From: an uncultured Pelagibacteraceae bacterium
GTDB lineage: Bacteria > Pseudomonadota > Alphaproteobacteria > Pelagibacterales > Pelagibacteraceae
Assembly (NCBI GenBank): GCA_902622955.1
Contig: CACNRP010000003.1
Coordinates: 29,402 to 93,401 of the forward strand
Reading direction: 5' to 3'
Length of the DNA: 64,000 bases
In this document: positions 54,522 to 64,000 of the stretch, piece by piece
Layout of the letters: each line of letters begins with the position of its first letter
Numbering within the stretch: position 1 is the first letter of the stretch
Translations under genes and position numbers: made by a program
Notes under the pieces: model-generated
The model's input: the letters and a program-made list of their open reading frames with translations, nothing else
The model's database searches: none
What the model was told of the DNA's origin: nothing

Positions 54522-56807
54522 ATGAAAAAAACAAAAATTGATCATTACACAGATAAAGAGGCTTTAGAATTTCATAAAGACAAAAAACCTGGGAAGATCG
54601 AGATTATTTCTTCTAAAAATATGACAACAAAGCGAGATCTCGCTTTAGCATACTCTCCAGGAGTTGCTGCTCCAGTAAAAAAGATAAGTGAAAATCCAGA
54701 AGCAGCTTATGATTATACAAGTAAAGGGAACTTAGTTGCTGTAATAAGTAATGGTTCAGCCATATTAGGGATGGGAAATTTAGGTGCTCTCGCATCAAAG
54801 CCTGTGATGGAAGGAAAGGCTGTATTGTTTAAAAGATTTGCAGATATAGATTCCATTGATTTAGAAATTGATTGTAAAGACTCTTATGAGATCATAAATT
54901 CGATAAAAAATTTTGCCCCAAGTTTTGGAGGAATAAATTTAGAGGACATAGCAGCCCCAGATTGTTTTATAATTGAACAAAAACTAAAAGAGATTTTAGA
55001 TATTCCTGTATTCCATGATGATCAACATGGAACAGCAATTATAACAACAGCAGCATTAATTAATGCATTAGATATTAGCGGCAAATCAGTTAAAAAAATT
55101 AAAGTAGTAGTTAATGGTGCTGGAGCATCAGCGCAAGCTTGTACTGAATTATTTATAAACTCAGGTGTAAAATCTGAAAATATAATAATGTTAGATAGAA
55201 AAGGAGTTATTTATCAAGGAAGAATTGAAGGAATAGATCAATGGAAATCTAGATATGCAGTTAAAACAAAACATAGAAATTTAGCAGATGCTGTTAAAGG
55301 TGCAGATGTTTTTTTAGGATTATCTGCAAAAGGTGTTTTAAAAAAAGAAATGGTTAAATCAATGGCAAAAAATCCAATAATATTTGCTTGCGCTAATCCA
55401 GATCCTGAAATTACTCCAGAGGAAATTAACGATATTAGAGATGATGCAATTATTGCAACTGGAAGATCGGATTATCCTAATCAAGTAAATAATTTAATTG
55501 GATTTCCTTATATCTTCAGGGGAGCTTTAGATGTTAGGTCTAAAACTATTAATGAAGAGATGAAAGTTGCTGCAGCTAATGCAATAGCTAAACTTGCAAG
55601 AGAGGATGTACCTGATGAAGTTGTTGCGGCTATGGGTGGTGAAAGACCACATTATGGAAAAGATTATATTATTCCATCAACCTTTGATCCAAGATTAATT
55701 AGTGTAATTCCAGCTGCTGTAGCGAAAGCAGCTATTGAAAGTGGTGTTGCTCGAAAAAATATTGATGATTTTGAAGTTTATAAAGATCAACTCAAACAAC
55801 GACTAGACCCAACAGTTACTATAATGCAAGGTATAAATTCTTTTATCAAAAAAAACCAAAAAAGAATTGTATTTGCAGATGGTGAAGATGAAAATACTTT
55901 AAAAGCTGCTATAGCATTTAAAAATTCTAAATTAGGTATTCCGATTTTAGTTGGTAAAGAGAGTAAAATTAAAGAACAGATAAAAAATATTGGATACAGT
56001 GATAGTTTTGATATTGAGATTGTTAACTCAACTGATGAAAAAAAAAGAAAAAGATATGTAAAACATTTATTTAAAAAATTACAAAGAGAACAAGGATTAT
56101 TAGAGCGCGATTGTGATAGAATGATAAGAAATGATCGAGTTGTCTGGGCTACCAGCATGGTTGCTTGTGGTGATGCAGACGGTGCTGTAACTGGTAATAC
56201 AAGACGTTTTGGTGTTTCATTTGAAAAAATTAAACAAGTTGTAGATGTCAGAAAAGGAGAAATAATGTTTGGATTAAATATGATAGTTCATAAAGGAAGG
56301 ACTATTTTTATCGGTGACACAAGCGTTCATGAGTACCCTTCCTCTGAACAGATGGCTGAAATAGCTATATCAACAGCTAGAGTAGTTAGACTTTTTGGGT
56401 TTGATCCTAAAGTTGCTTTTGTATCTCATTCTACATTTGGACAACCTCTAACAAGTAGAACAAAACACATTCGAAATGCAGTTGAAATATTAAAAGAAAA
56501 AAAAGTTGATTTTGAGTTTGATGGGGATATGCAGCCAGATGTTGCTTTAAACTCAGAATATGAGGAACTATACCCTTTTGCAAAAATTGTTGGTAAGGCA
56601 AATATTTTAATAATGCCTGGTCAACATAGTGCTGCAATTTCATATAAGTTAATGAAAACTATTGGAGACACAAAAGTTATAGGCCCTTTATTAATTGGAT
56701 TAGGCTTGCCAATAGAGATTGCCCCACTTAGATCATCAACCTCGGAAATTCTTAACCTTGCATCTATAGCAGCATATTCTGCGGATGTAATTGATTATAA
56801 AAAATAA
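54522..56807 (+). CDS. maeB: NADP-dependent malic enzyme with phosphotransacetylase-like domain
   Basis: MaeB decarboxylates malate to pyruvate with NADP+. I start at MKKTKIDHYTDKEALEFHK; the track's TTG adds 4 residues. Residues 1-420 form the malic enzyme: AYSPGVAAPVKKI, FKRFADIDSIDLEID, PVFHDDQHGTAI, VVNGAGASAQAC and CANPDPEITPEEI. The C-terminal part (about 430-760) is a phosphotransacetylase-like regulatory domain, as in E. coli MaeB. It feeds pyruvate to the dehydrogenase whose E1 lies at the left edge. Its stop abuts the BON-domain gene directly. Confidence 0.95.
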   Translation: MKKTKIDHYTDKEALEFHKDKKPGKIEIISSKNMTTKRDLALAYSPGVAAPVKKISENPEAAYDYTSKGNLVAVISNGSAILGMGNLGALASKPVMEGKAVLFKRFADIDSIDLEIDCKDSYEIINSIKNFAPSFGGINLEDIAAPDCFIIEQKLKEILDIPVFHDDQHGTAIITTAALINALDISGKSVKKIKVVVNGAGASAQACTELFINSGVKSENIIMLDRKGVIYQGRIEGIDQWKSRYAVKTKHRNLADAVKGADVFLGLSAKGVLKKEMVKSMAKNPIIFACANPDPEITPEEINDIRDDAIIATGRSDYPNQVNNLIGFPYIFRGALDVRSKTINEEMKVAAANAIAKLAREDVPDEVVAAMGGERPHYGKDYIIPSTFDPRLISVIPAAVAKAAIESGVARKNIDDFEVYKDQLKQRLDPTVTIMQGINSFIKKNQKRIVFADGEDENTLKAAIAFKNSKLGIPILVGKESKIKEQIKNIGYSDSFDIEIVNSTDEKKRKRYVKHLFKKLQREQGLLERDCDRMIRNDRVVWATSMVACGDADGAVTGNTRRFGVSFEKIKQVVDVRKGEIMFGLNMIVHKGRTIFIGDTSVHEYPSSEQMAEIAISTARVVRLFGFDPKVAFVSHSTFGQPLTSRTKHIRNAVEILKEKKVDFEFDGDMQPDVALNSEYEELYPFAKIVGKANILIMPGQHSAAISYKLMKTIGDTKVIGPLLIGLGLPIEIAPLRSSTSEILNLASIAAYSADVIDYKK

Positions 56808-57401
56808 TTAGTCTCTTTGAATTCTTAAATCTTCAACAAGTATTATACTTGCAATTACGTCCTCAACATCAAGTATCTCTTTAGCTTCGCTTATAACAAG
56901 ATCTTTTTCCTCTGAGGTTAAAGCAATTCCATAAATATAAATTTTTTTTTTATAGGTATCTATTTGATAATTGGTTGCTTTAATATTTTTATTCACAATT
57001 ATAGCTGTTCTAAGTTGAGATGTTATCAATAAATCTTTTGCAGATTGTTTAAAATTAAATTCTTCTTTTATTTTAATATCATTTCTAACAGATCTAGCTC
57101 CTTTCGTTTCCCACGCCAGTTTAGTAATTACTAATTTCTCTTCAGGCGTATCTACTTTTCCTGTTATAAAAATTCTACCATCTAATACTTTTGACTTAAC
57201 CGAAATAAGATATTTTTTATCTTTAGCTAAAATTTTTGCACTTATAGTTTTTTGCATTATTGAGTCATCTATCTGCGTACCAACTGTTCTAGGATCTAAA
57301 GCTACCGACACACCAGTTCCAAAAAGACCTTTAGAACCAACACCAACACATCCTGTTGAAATAAGACTTATTAAGATAAAAATTAGTAATTTATTTTTCA
57401 T
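56808..57401 (-). CDS. BON-domain outer-membrane lipoprotein (DolP/YraP-like)
   Basis: This 197-residue lipoprotein has a signal peptide ending in lipobox ISTGC. Two BON domains follow: SAKILAKDKKYLISVKSKVLDGRIFITGKV (in part) and LRTAIIVNKNIKATNYQIDTYKKKIYIYGIA (in part). E. coli DolP, a dual-BON lipoprotein, supports outer-membrane integrity and is near rsmI and lpoA; the same three kinds of gene are clustered here. It overlaps rsmI by 11 bp. Confidence 0.88.
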   Translation of the reverse strand: MKNKLLIFILISLISTGCVGVGSKGLFGTGVSVALDPRTVGTQIDDSIMQKTISAKILAKDKKYLISVKSKVLDGRIFITGKVDTPEEKLVITKLAWETKGARSVRNDIKIKEEFNFKQSAKDLLITSQLRTAIIVNKNIKATNYQIDTYKKKIYIYGIALTSEEKDLVISEAKEILDVEDVIASIILVEDLRIQRD

Positions 57402-58254
57402 TTTTTAATTTTAAACAATAATTGTATATTTCTTTTTTAGGTACGTTTGTAATTTGACTTAAAATATCTGTAATTTCTTTAGTAGATAATTTGTTAATCA
57501 TTTTTTTGACTATATTCATATCTGATTCAGTTAATTTTTGAGACAAATTTTTATTTATTTTTTTTTCAGAAATTACAACCGTAAGCTCACCTTTTGGTTC
57601 TTTTTCAAATAATTCTAATTCATCTACGTTTTTTCGTATAAATTCCTCATACATTTTTGTTAATTCTCTACAAAAAACTATCTTTCTCCCAGTAAAATTC
57701 TTTTTTATAACAGGTATAATCTTATTAATTTTTTTTGGGGAAACAAAAAAAACTAATGAGTTTTCAAATCCACAAATTTTTTTCAATTCATTTGATAATT
57801 GTTGTTTTTTATCTGGAAAAAAACCACAAAATAAAAATTTATCAGAAAATCCGCTGATAGAAACAGCCGCTGCTACTGCTGAAGGTCCTGGAATAGGGAA
57901 TATTTTAATCTTATTATTAATACATTCATTAACTAATATGGAGCCTGGATCAGAAATACCAGGTGTACCTGCGTCTGATATCAAAGAAATTATTTTTCCA
58001 GATTTAAGATATTCAATAATTTTTACTAAATTTTTCTTTTCATTAAATTTATGATTTGAAATTAATTTTGATTTTATTTGATATCTTTCTAAAAGATTTT
58101 TTGAAATTCGAGTATCTTCACATAATATATAATCGGATTTCTCTAATACCTCAATTGCTCTTATGGTTATGTCTTTTAGATTGCCTAAAGGGGTTGATAC
58201 TAAATAAAGACCATTTTCGTATTCTTTTAATTTAAATTGTGGTTTTATGATCAT
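57391..58254 (-). CDS. rsmI: 16S rRNA 2'-O-methyltransferase RsmI
   Basis: RsmI methylates the ribose of C1402 in 16S rRNA. The 287-residue tetrapyrrole-methylase-fold protein has GLYLVSTPLGNLKDITIRA, EDTRISKNLLERY, ISDAGTPGISDPGSILV and PIPGPSAVAAAVSISG, all diagnostic. It is divergent from the LpoA-like gene with a 34-bp gap. RsmI overlaps the BON lipoprotein gene by 11 bp. Confidence 0.95.
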   Translation of the reverse strand: MIIKPQFKLKEYENGLYLVSTPLGNLKDITIRAIEVLEKSDYILCEDTRISKNLLERYQIKSKLISNHKFNEKKNLVKIIEYLKSGKIISLISDAGTPGISDPGSILVNECINNKIKIFPIPGPSAVAAAVSISGFSDKFLFCGFFPDKKQQLSNELKKICGFENSLVFFVSPKKINKIIPVIKKNFTGRKIVFCRELTKMYEEFIRKNVDELELFEKEPKGELTVVISEKKINKNLSQKLTESDMNIVKKMINKLSTKEITDILSQITNVPKKEIYNYCLKLKNEK

Positions 58255-58288
58255 AATTTAGCTTAAAAAATATTATACTAACATCAAA

Positions 58289-59443
58289 ATGACTAAATTA
58301 ATTAAAATTATTTATCTGATTTTTTTAAGCTTCTACTTTCTTTTTTTTCAAGCTGTGAATGCCCAAGAAAAAATAAAAATAGGATTATTGGTTCCCATGA
58401 CTGGAGACAATAAAGAGATTGGAGAGTCAATCATTAAAGCAGTTGGATTAGCTGTCAAAGATATTGACAATGATTTAATAGAAATCTTTCCTAAAGATAC
58501 TGCCACTAAAGCTAACCAAACTTTAAAATCAGCATTTGAATTAAGTGAAATGGGGATAAAAATTGTTATTGGCCCAGTCTTCTATGAAAGTTTGACTTAT
58601 TTAGACGAAATGAAAGATTTAACATTTTTATCGTTAACTAATAAAACATTAGAACTTCCAAAGAATGTGATTTCTGCTGGAATTAATTCTACATCTCAAT
58701 TTAATACAATAAAGAAATTTTTAGAAACTAATCAAATAAAAAAAACTATTTTTTTAACACCAATTCAAGATTATGAGTTTGAAGTTAAGAAAGGAATGAA
58801 AAATTCAAAAATAAAAATTTTTAAAGATTATGAATATAATACAGAACCTACTACACTTACAAAACAAATAGAAGATATTACAAACTATAGAATTAGAAAG
58901 CAAAATTTAGAGGATGAGATTAAAAGAATAAAAAATTCGAATGAACTAAATAAAGAAAAAAAAATAAAGAGGTTAGAAAAAAGATATACATTAGGTGGTT
59001 TAAACTTCGATGCCATTGTAATTGCAGATTTCGATGAAAGTTTAAAAAGTGTATCTACATCTCTTTTATACACAGATGTACTTCCAAAAAAAAAATATTT
59101 TATAACATTAAACCAATGGTTTGATGAAAGTTTATTAAATGAAACCGATATTCAACCATTATACTATCCATCAATAAATAAAGAAAATTTTGAAAAATAT
59201 AAAATAAAATATTTTAATGCGTTTAACGAAGATCCCACGCATTTGTCTTTGTTAAGTTATGATCTTGTCGGATTAGTTTATTATTTATCACTAAACTCAA
59301 AAACAGAAAACTTAAATGAAATTTTTAAAAGAAAAAATTCTTTCAAAGGTAAAATAGGAATTTTTGATATTAAAAATAATAAAATTTACCACAGACTTAA
59401 TTTTTATAAAATTGAAGATCAAAAACTTATAGAAATTTTTTAA
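58289..59443 (+). CDS. periplasmic-binding-protein-like penicillin-binding protein activator (LpoA-like)
   Basis: This 384-residue exported protein has a signal peptide (hydrophobic FLSFYFLFFQAVNAQE) and a type I periplasmic-binding fold (KIKIGLLVPMTGDNKEIGES, VIGPVFYESLTYLD, FDAIVIADFDESL). There is no lipobox Cys; the cleavage looks like a signal peptidase I site. In other proteobacteria a protein of this fold (LpoA/LppC) sits next to rsmI and activates a peptidoglycan synthase. That role is inferred from synteny; an amino-acid receptor is an alternative. A lysine-rich coiled-coil insert (about 205-235) is present. The 3' end overlaps rdgB on the other strand by 17 bp. Confidence 0.75.
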   Translation: MTKLIKIIYLIFLSFYFLFFQAVNAQEKIKIGLLVPMTGDNKEIGESIIKAVGLAVKDIDNDLIEIFPKDTATKANQTLKSAFELSEMGIKIVIGPVFYESLTYLDEMKDLTFLSLTNKTLELPKNVISAGINSTSQFNTIKKFLETNQIKKTIFLTPIQDYEFEVKKGMKNSKIKIFKDYEYNTEPTTLTKQIEDITNYRIRKQNLEDEIKRIKNSNELNKEKKIKRLEKRYTLGGLNFDAIVIADFDESLKSVSTSLLYTDVLPKKKYFITLNQWFDESLLNETDIQPLYYPSINKENFEKYKIKYFNAFNEDPTHLSLLSYDLVGLVYYLSLNSKTENLNEIFKRKNSFKGKIGIFDIKNNKIYHRLNFYKIEDQKLIEIF

Positions 59444-60029
59444 TTTTTTTAAAGGCCAAATATCTATGATCCATCTTATATTTTTGAGATGGTTTCATTT
59501 CTCCAAAAGTTTTTGTTTTTTTTAAAGGAATAAAAATTGGATCATAGCCAAATCCATTGTTTCCTTTTGGTTTATCTGAAATTTGACCCTCTACTTTTCC
59601 AAAGACACAAGCGATTTTTTTATTTAAATATGAAATAGAAAGAGCACAAATAAATCTTGCTTTAATCTTTTTATTTTTCCAATTTTTATCTTTTTTATTC
59701 AGTTCCCTATAAACTCTCCTTATGGCTTTGCTAAAATCTCCACCTCTTCCACCCCACCTTGCAGAGTAAATCCCAGGATTTTTATCCAACAAATCTATCT
59801 CTAAACCTGAGTCATCAGCCAAACAAATTAATCCTGTTTTTTTTGAAAAATATTTAGATTTAATCAATGAGTTTTCTTTAAATGTTTTGCCATTTTCGAT
59901 TGGGCTCCTAAGATTAAACCCTGATGTAGAATAAATTTTTATATTTTTTGGTAACAAATTCTTGATTTCACGTAATTTACCCTTGTTATTGGTCCCAATT
60001 AGTAATTTATTAATTTTTTGTTTAGACAT
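59427..60029 (-). CDS. rdgB: dITP/XTP pyrophosphatase
   Basis: RdgB removes non-canonical purine nucleoside triphosphates such as dITP and XTP. The 200-residue HAM1-family protein has LLIGTNNKGKLREIKNLL, ENSLIKSKYFSKKTGLICLADDSGLEID (in part), GIYSARWGG and NGFGYDPIFIP, all conserved. Unusually, its 3' end overlaps the convergent LpoA-like gene by 17 bp. It is divergent from grpE with 36 bp between starts. The usual neighbour rph is not here. Confidence 0.95.
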   Translation of the reverse strand: MSKQKINKLLIGTNNKGKLREIKNLLPKNIKIYSTSGFNLRSPIENGKTFKENSLIKSKYFSKKTGLICLADDSGLEIDLLDKNPGIYSARWGGRGGDFSKAIRRVYRELNKKDKNWKNKKIKARFICALSISYLNKKIACVFGKVEGQISDKPKGNNGFGYDPIFIPLKKTKTFGEMKPSQKYKMDHRYLAFKKIKKFL

Positions 60030-60065
60030 CTAGAAATTATCAAAATCCTTACCATATAAGATGAC

Positions 60066-60719
60066 ATGGAAAAAGAAGAAAACCAAAGTACAACTTTAGC
60101 AGATGAAAATCAGGATACTGCAAAACAACCTGAAAAATCTGAAGAAACTTTGGCTGAGGAAAATAAACAAAAAACAGACCCAGAACTTAAAGAAGAAATT
60201 AAAGAACTAACACCAGAGGAAAAAATTGCTGAACTTGAGGACAAGGTAGCTAGAACCTTTGCTGAAATGGAAAATCAAAGAAGAAGATTTGAAAAAGAAA
60301 AAGAGGATGCTTTTGAATATGGTGGTTATAGTTTTGCTAAAGAAGCATTAAATTTAATTGATAACTTGGATCGATCAAAACATGTTCTTGAAAGTGACGA
60401 TAAGTTAAAAGAAACTGAAGCATTAAAGAAAATACTAGAACATTTAGAAATTATTAAAAAAGATTTAATTTCAATATTTGAAAAAAATAACATTAAACCA
60501 ATTGACAGCTTAAACAAAAAACTAGATCCAAACTTTCACCAAGCCATGATGGAAATAGAAGATGATACGAAAGAACCAGGAACAATAATCCAAGAAATTC
60601 AAAAAGGCTTTACTATAAAAGACAGATTACTTAGGCCTTCATTAGTAGGAGTGTCAAAAAAAACTACAGTAAAAAAGGAAAAAACTGAGGAAAATCAGGA
60701 AAATAATGGAAATAAATAA
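60066..60719 (+). CDS. grpE: nucleotide exchange factor GrpE
   Basis: GrpE is the nucleotide-exchange factor of DnaK. The 217-residue protein has a highly acidic N-terminal region of about 60 residues, a helical dimerisation part, EKEDAFEYGGYSFAKEAL, and the C-terminal beta domain KLDPNFHQAMMEIEDD and EIQKGFTIKDRLLRPSLVGV. It is the first gene of grpE-dnaK-dnaJ; hrcA is absent nearby. Confidence 0.94.
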   Translation: MEKEENQSTTLADENQDTAKQPEKSEETLAEENKQKTDPELKEEIKELTPEEKIAELEDKVARTFAEMENQRRRFEKEKEDAFEYGGYSFAKEALNLIDNLDRSKHVLESDDKLKETEALKKILEHLEIIKKDLISIFEKNNIKPIDSLNKKLDPNFHQAMMEIEDDTKEPGTIIQEIQKGFTIKDRLLRPSLVGVSKKTTVKKEKTEENQENNGNK

Positions 60720-60731
60720 TTATGAGATCAA

Positions 60732-60759
60732 CTTGTAGTTTCACATTTAAACCCTATAT
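60732..60759 (+). promoter_or_regulatory. RpoH (sigma32)-type heat-shock promoter for dnaK
   Basis: CTTG followed after 17 nt by CCTATAT matches the alphaproteobacterial sigma32 consensus CTTG-N17/18-CYTATNT exactly. It lies in the grpE-dnaK gap, 23 bp before the dnaK ATG. GAGAGA before the ATG is a plausible ribosome-binding site. Confidence 0.65.
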
Positions 60760-60782
60760 GACGAAAGAGAGACATTAATATT

Positions 60783-62708
60783 ATGAGTAAAATTATTGGA
60801 ATAGACCTGGGAACAACAAATTCATGTGTTGCTATAATGGAAGGAACACAAGCTAAGGTTTTAGAAAATGCGGAGGGAGCAAGAACCACTCCATCAGTTG
60901 TAGCGTTTACAGATGAAAATGAAAAATTAATTGGACAACCAGCAAAAAGGCAAGCTGTTACAAATCCAGAAAATACTATATTTGCAGTAAAAAGATTAAT
61001 TGGAAGAAATTTTGATGACCCAACAGTAAAAAAAGATGTAGAAGCAGCTCCTTTTAAAATAGTCAATTCTGAAAAAGGTGATGCTTGGATAGAAGCAAAA
61101 GGTGAAAAATATTCACCTTCTCAAATATCTGCTTTCATTTTACAAAAGATGAAAGAGACAGCAGAAAAATATTTAGGTCAAGCTGTTACTAAGGCTGTTA
61201 TTACAGTACCAGCTTACTTTAATGATGCACAAAGACAAGCGACAAAAGATGCAGGAAAAATTGCTGGATTAGAAGTTTTAAGAATTATCAATGAACCAAC
61301 AGCTGCATCTCTAGCTTATGGGTTAGATAAAAAACAAAATAAAAAAATTGCTGTATATGATTTAGGTGGAGGAACGTTTGATGTTTCTATTCTAGAGCTT
61401 GGTGATGGTGTATTTGAGGTTAAATCAACTAATGGTGATACTTTTTTAGGTGGTGAAGATTTTGATAATGCTGTTGTTGACTATTTAATTTCTGAATTTA
61501 AAAAGGATAACGGCATCGATCTTAAGTCGGATAAACTTGCTTTACAGAGGCTAAAAGAGGCTGCGGAAAAAGCAAAAATAGAATTATCTTCTGCTGAACA
61601 AACAGATATAAATTTACCTTTCATTACTGCAGACAAAACAGGTCCAAAACATATTAATTTAAAAATGACTAGAGCAAAACTTGAAGCTTTAGTTGAGGAC
61701 TTAATTGCAAAAACAATGCCTCCATGCAAAACAGCCTTAAAAGATGCTGGGATTACAGCAAGTGAGATTGACGAAGTAGTTATGGTTGGTGGTATGACAA
61801 GAATGCCGAAAGTTTTAGAAGAAGTTAAAAACTTTTTTGGAAAAGACCCAAACAAAAGTGTTAACCCAGATGAAGTAGTTGCTATGGGAGCAGCTATTCA
61901 GGCTGGTGTATTACAAGGCGATGTTAAAGATGTACTTCTATTAGATGTAACTCCACTATCACTTGGTATTGAAACACTTGGTGGGGTCTCAACTAAACTA
62001 ATTGATAAAAATACAACAATACCAACTAAAAAAAGTCAGGTATTTTCAACTGCAGAAGATAATCAACCAGCTGTATCTATTAGAGTGCTTCAGGGTGAAA
62101 GAGAGATGGCAGCTGATAATAAAGCCCTAGGTAATTTTGAATTAGTGGGTATCGCACCTGCTCCAAGAGGTGTTCCTCAAATTGAAGTTACTTTTGATAT
62201 TGATGCAAATGGCATCGTAAATGTTTCAGCAAAAGATAAGGGAACTGGTAAAGAACAAAAAATTCAAATCCAAGCTTCAGGTGGACTAAGTGATGAAGAA
62301 ATTGAAAAAATGGTTAAAGATGCAGAAGCTAATAAAGAAGCTGATAAAAAGAAAAGAGAGTCTGTTGATGTTAGAAACCAAGCAGATACTCTAATTCACT
62401 CTACAGAAAAGAATTTAAAAGAGCATGGTTCAAAAATTTCTGATGCAGAGAAAAAAGCAATAGAGGATGCATCATCTGCTGTGAAAGAAGCTTTAAAAGG
62501 CGAAGATATTGAAGATATCAAGAAAAAAACTGAAACTTTAGTTCAAGCTTCAATGAAACTTGGAGAAGCAATCTATAAATCACAACAAAGCGCAAAACCT
62601 GAGTCTGGAAAAGATGATGATGGAGATGATGCTGGTAAAAAAGACGAGAATGTTGTTGATGCTGATTTCGAAGAAGTGAAAGACGAGAATAAAGAAAAAA
62701 GCGCATAA
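60783..62708 (+). CDS. dnaK: molecular chaperone DnaK (Hsp70)
   Basis: DnaK binds unfolded proteins in an ATP-dependent cycle with DnaJ and GrpE. The 641-residue protein has [66 protein letters not shown] and the linker [15 protein letters not shown]. The helical lid and acidic tail follow, ending in [12 protein letters not shown]. It sits between grpE (63 bp) and dnaJ (29 bp) with its own heat-shock promoter candidate. Confidence 0.97.
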   Translation: MSKIIGIDLGTTNSCVAIMEGTQAKVLENAEGARTTPSVVAFTDENEKLIGQPAKRQAVTNPENTIFAVKRLIGRNFDDPTVKKDVEAAPFKIVNSEKGDAWIEAKGEKYSPSQISAFILQKMKETAEKYLGQAVTKAVITVPAYFNDAQRQATKDAGKIAGLEVLRIINEPTAASLAYGLDKKQNKKIAVYDLGGGTFDVSILELGDGVFEVKSTNGDTFLGGEDFDNAVVDYLISEFKKDNGIDLKSDKLALQRLKEAAEKAKIELSSAEQTDINLPFITADKTGPKHINLKMTRAKLEALVEDLIAKTMPPCKTALKDAGITASEIDEVVMVGGMTRMPKVLEEVKNFFGKDPNKSVNPDEVVAMGAAIQAGVLQGDVKDVLLLDVTPLSLGIETLGGVSTKLIDKNTTIPTKKSQVFSTAEDNQPAVSIRVLQGEREMAADNKALGNFELVGIAPAPRGVPQIEVTFDIDANGIVNVSAKDKGTGKEQKIQIQASGGLSDEEIEKMVKDAEANKEADKKKRESVDVRNQADTLIHSTEKNLKEHGSKISDAEKKAIEDASSAVKEALKGEDIEDIKKKTETLVQASMKLGEAIYKSQQSAKPESGKDDDGDDAGKKDENVVDADFEEVKDENKEKSA

Positions 62709-62737
62709 ACTGACATTTAATTGTCTGGGGTAATTTG

Positions 62738-63865
62738 ATGGCTAAAAGAGACTATTACGATGTCCTAGGCGTTAACAAAAGCGCAAGCCCTGAAGAACTA
62801 AAGTCTGCATACAGAAAACTAGCTGTTAAATATCATCCTGATAAAAATCCTGGGGATACCAAAGCTGAAGAAAAATTTAAAGAAGCGAGTGAGGCTTACG
62901 GAATACTCTCTGATAAAGATAAGAAACAAAACTACGACAACTTTGGTCATGCTGCATTTGAAAATGGTGGTGGAAGATCCGGTGGTGGCTTTGGTGGTTT
63001 TAGTGGAGCAGATTTTTCAGATATTTTTGAGGATTTTTTTGGAGATTTTGGGGGTGGTGGAAGATCAAGAAACAGAAGGTCAAATAACAGAGGTTCAGAC
63101 TTAAGATATGATTTATCAATCTCCCTTGAGGAAGCATATAGTGGAAAGAAACAAGACATAAAATTTTCAACAACCGAACAATGTGGAACGTGTAAAGGAA
63201 ATGGTTCTAAACCAGGCTATTCTCCAGATAGATGCTCGTATTGTGGAGGTAGTGGGAAAATAAGATCAAACCAAGGTTTCTTTACTGTTCAACAAACATG
63301 CCCTCAATGTAACGGGAATGGTGAGGAAATTACCAACCCTTGTCACGATTGTAATGGTCAAGGTAAAAAACAGGCTTCTAAAAAAATATCCGTAACTATA
63401 CCGAAAGGTGTAGATGATGGAACAAGAATAAGGCTTGCAGGAAAAGGTGAGGCTGGAAGCAGAGGTGGAGCATCAGGTGACTTATACCTTTTTATCAACG
63501 TTCACTCTCATGATTTATTTAAAAGATCAGATGAAAATTTATTTTTTGAGTTTCCTCTATCATTAGCTGATGCTGCTTTAGGGACAACTATCGAAATTCC
63601 AACAATTGATGGTGGAAAAGCCAAAATAAAAATTCCTGATGGAACTCAGAATGGTAAACAATTTAGATTAAAAGGTAAAGGAATGCCATTCATGAGAAGA
63701 GGTGATTTTGGTGACCTATATGTTCAGGTAAAAACAGAAGTACCTGTATACTTAAATAAAAAACAAAAAGAATTACTGGAACAATTTAGAGAAATTGAAA
63801 ACGATAAATCAAACCCAAGTATTAAAAAATTTTTTCAAAAAGCTAAAGACTTTTGGAAAAATTAA
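62738..63865 (+). CDS. dnaJ: chaperone DnaJ (Hsp40)
   Basis: DnaJ delivers clients to DnaK and stimulates its ATPase. I use the ATG giving [16 protein letters not shown], one codon after the track's TTG start, 375 residues. The J domain has HPDKNPGD, then a Gly/Phe-rich region, four zinc-binding repeats ([32 protein letters not shown]) and the C-terminal client-binding domains. A type I DnaJ of normal layout. Confidence 0.97.
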   Translation: MAKRDYYDVLGVNKSASPEELKSAYRKLAVKYHPDKNPGDTKAEEKFKEASEAYGILSDKDKKQNYDNFGHAAFENGGGRSGGGFGGFSGADFSDIFEDFFGDFGGGGRSRNRRSNNRGSDLRYDLSISLEEAYSGKKQDIKFSTTEQCGTCKGNGSKPGYSPDRCSYCGGSGKIRSNQGFFTVQQTCPQCNGNGEEITNPCHDCNGQGKKQASKKISVTIPKGVDDGTRIRLAGKGEAGSRGGASGDLYLFINVHSHDLFKRSDENLFFEFPLSLADAALGTTIEIPTIDGGKAKIKIPDGTQNGKQFRLKGKGMPFMRRGDFGDLYVQVKTEVPVYLNKKQKELLEQFREIENDKSNPSIKKFFQKAKDFWKN

Positions 63866-63868
63866 AAT

Positions 63869-64000
63869 ATGGGATTAAAAGAAATTATTCCAGCAATAGC
63901 TCTGATATTGGTATTAATTCTTGTTCTACCTAGCTTTGTAAAATCAAACTTGAAGAAAAAAGTGTTTTTTAAAAACTTTGGTATTTGGGGTATTATTGTT
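63869..64000 (+). CDS. N-terminus of a membrane protein, partial
   Basis: A reading frame begins 3 bp after the dnaJ stop and stays open to the window end (44 codons). The start is MGLKEIIPAIALILVLILVLP, one membrane segment, then a basic loop KSNLKKKVFFKN and a second hydrophobic start. Two or more membrane helices are likely. I cannot name the family from this piece. Confidence 0.6.
   Translation, partial: MGLKEIIPAIALILVLILVLPSFVKSNLKKKVFFKNFGIWGIIV

Noticed and set aside
60030-60065. CIRCE element before grpE
   Set aside because: The 36-bp gap has no TTAGCACTC-N9-GAGTGCTAA or near match.

Overview
The window looks like a chromosomal segment of a SAR11-type alphaproteobacterium (Candidatus Pelagibacter or a close relative). 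This is inferred from very high A+T, Lys/Asn/Ile-rich proteins, near-zero intergenic space and shared start/stop codons. The gene orders are alphaproteobacterial: helicase-ferredoxin-CarD, rpsT next to dnaA-dnaN, mutM/ubiE/ubiB/coaBC/dut, irr-fabA-fabB-fabI, tsaB-fur-miaB-phoH-ybeY-lnt-metK and nusA-infB-rbfA-rpsO-pnp. No database search was possible; names rest on motifs, length and synteny. I see no insertion sequence, prophage, CRISPR array or rRNA operon.

Layout. 1-7.0 kb: the 5' part of a lipoyl-fused pyruvate dehydrogenase E1, tRNA-Arg with a tiny membrane peptide and a thioesterase behind it, a TAXI-type TRAP transporter and acetoacetyl-CoA synthetase. 7.1-11.4 kb: Suv3-like helicase, TerB-like protein, ferredoxin, a CarD regulator with long charged tails, and an unannotated 30-residue lysine-rich peptide gene with its own promoter. 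11.5-20.5 kb: long-chain acyl-CoA ligase next to tRNA-Leu, DedA/DsbB/Coq7, HNH nuclease, esterase, HIG1 protein, thioredoxin-like protein, then argH-lptM-lysA-plsC. 20.5-30.9 kb: dnaN, dnaA, a 312-bp iteron-like intergenic region, rpsT, mutM and the ubiE-ubiB-coaBC-dut-thiF-SH3 operon, followed by small membrane and zinc-ribbon genes with a tandem hairpin repeat. 30.9-36.3 kb: katG, an Irr-type regulator with matching operator boxes, and fabA-fabB-fabI. 36.3-49.3 kb: pnp, rpsO, rbfA, infB, nusA (with a promoter and attenuator leader), metK, lnt, ybeY, phoH, miaB, fur and a very short tsaB. 49.2-64 kb: polysaccharide deacetylase, glucosaminidase, NfuA, trpS, murJ, malic enzyme, a BON lipoprotein/rsmI/LpoA-like cluster, rdgB, grpE-dnaK-dnaJ and the start of a membrane protein.

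How it fits together. Most genes are core: replication initiation, translation and RNA decay, ubiquinone and CoA synthesis, unsaturated fatty acid synthesis, envelope building and the Hsp70 system. The accessory-looking pieces are the TAXI transporter with acetoacetyl-CoA synthetase and katG with its hydroxylase and DUF2061 neighbours. The more unusual signals are regulatory or structural: iteron-like repeats before dnaA, a terminator in front of nusA, Irr-like boxes flanking irr and katG, head-to-head overlapping coding starts at tsaB, the lysine-rich mini-protein, and convergent gene pairs that share their stop codons.
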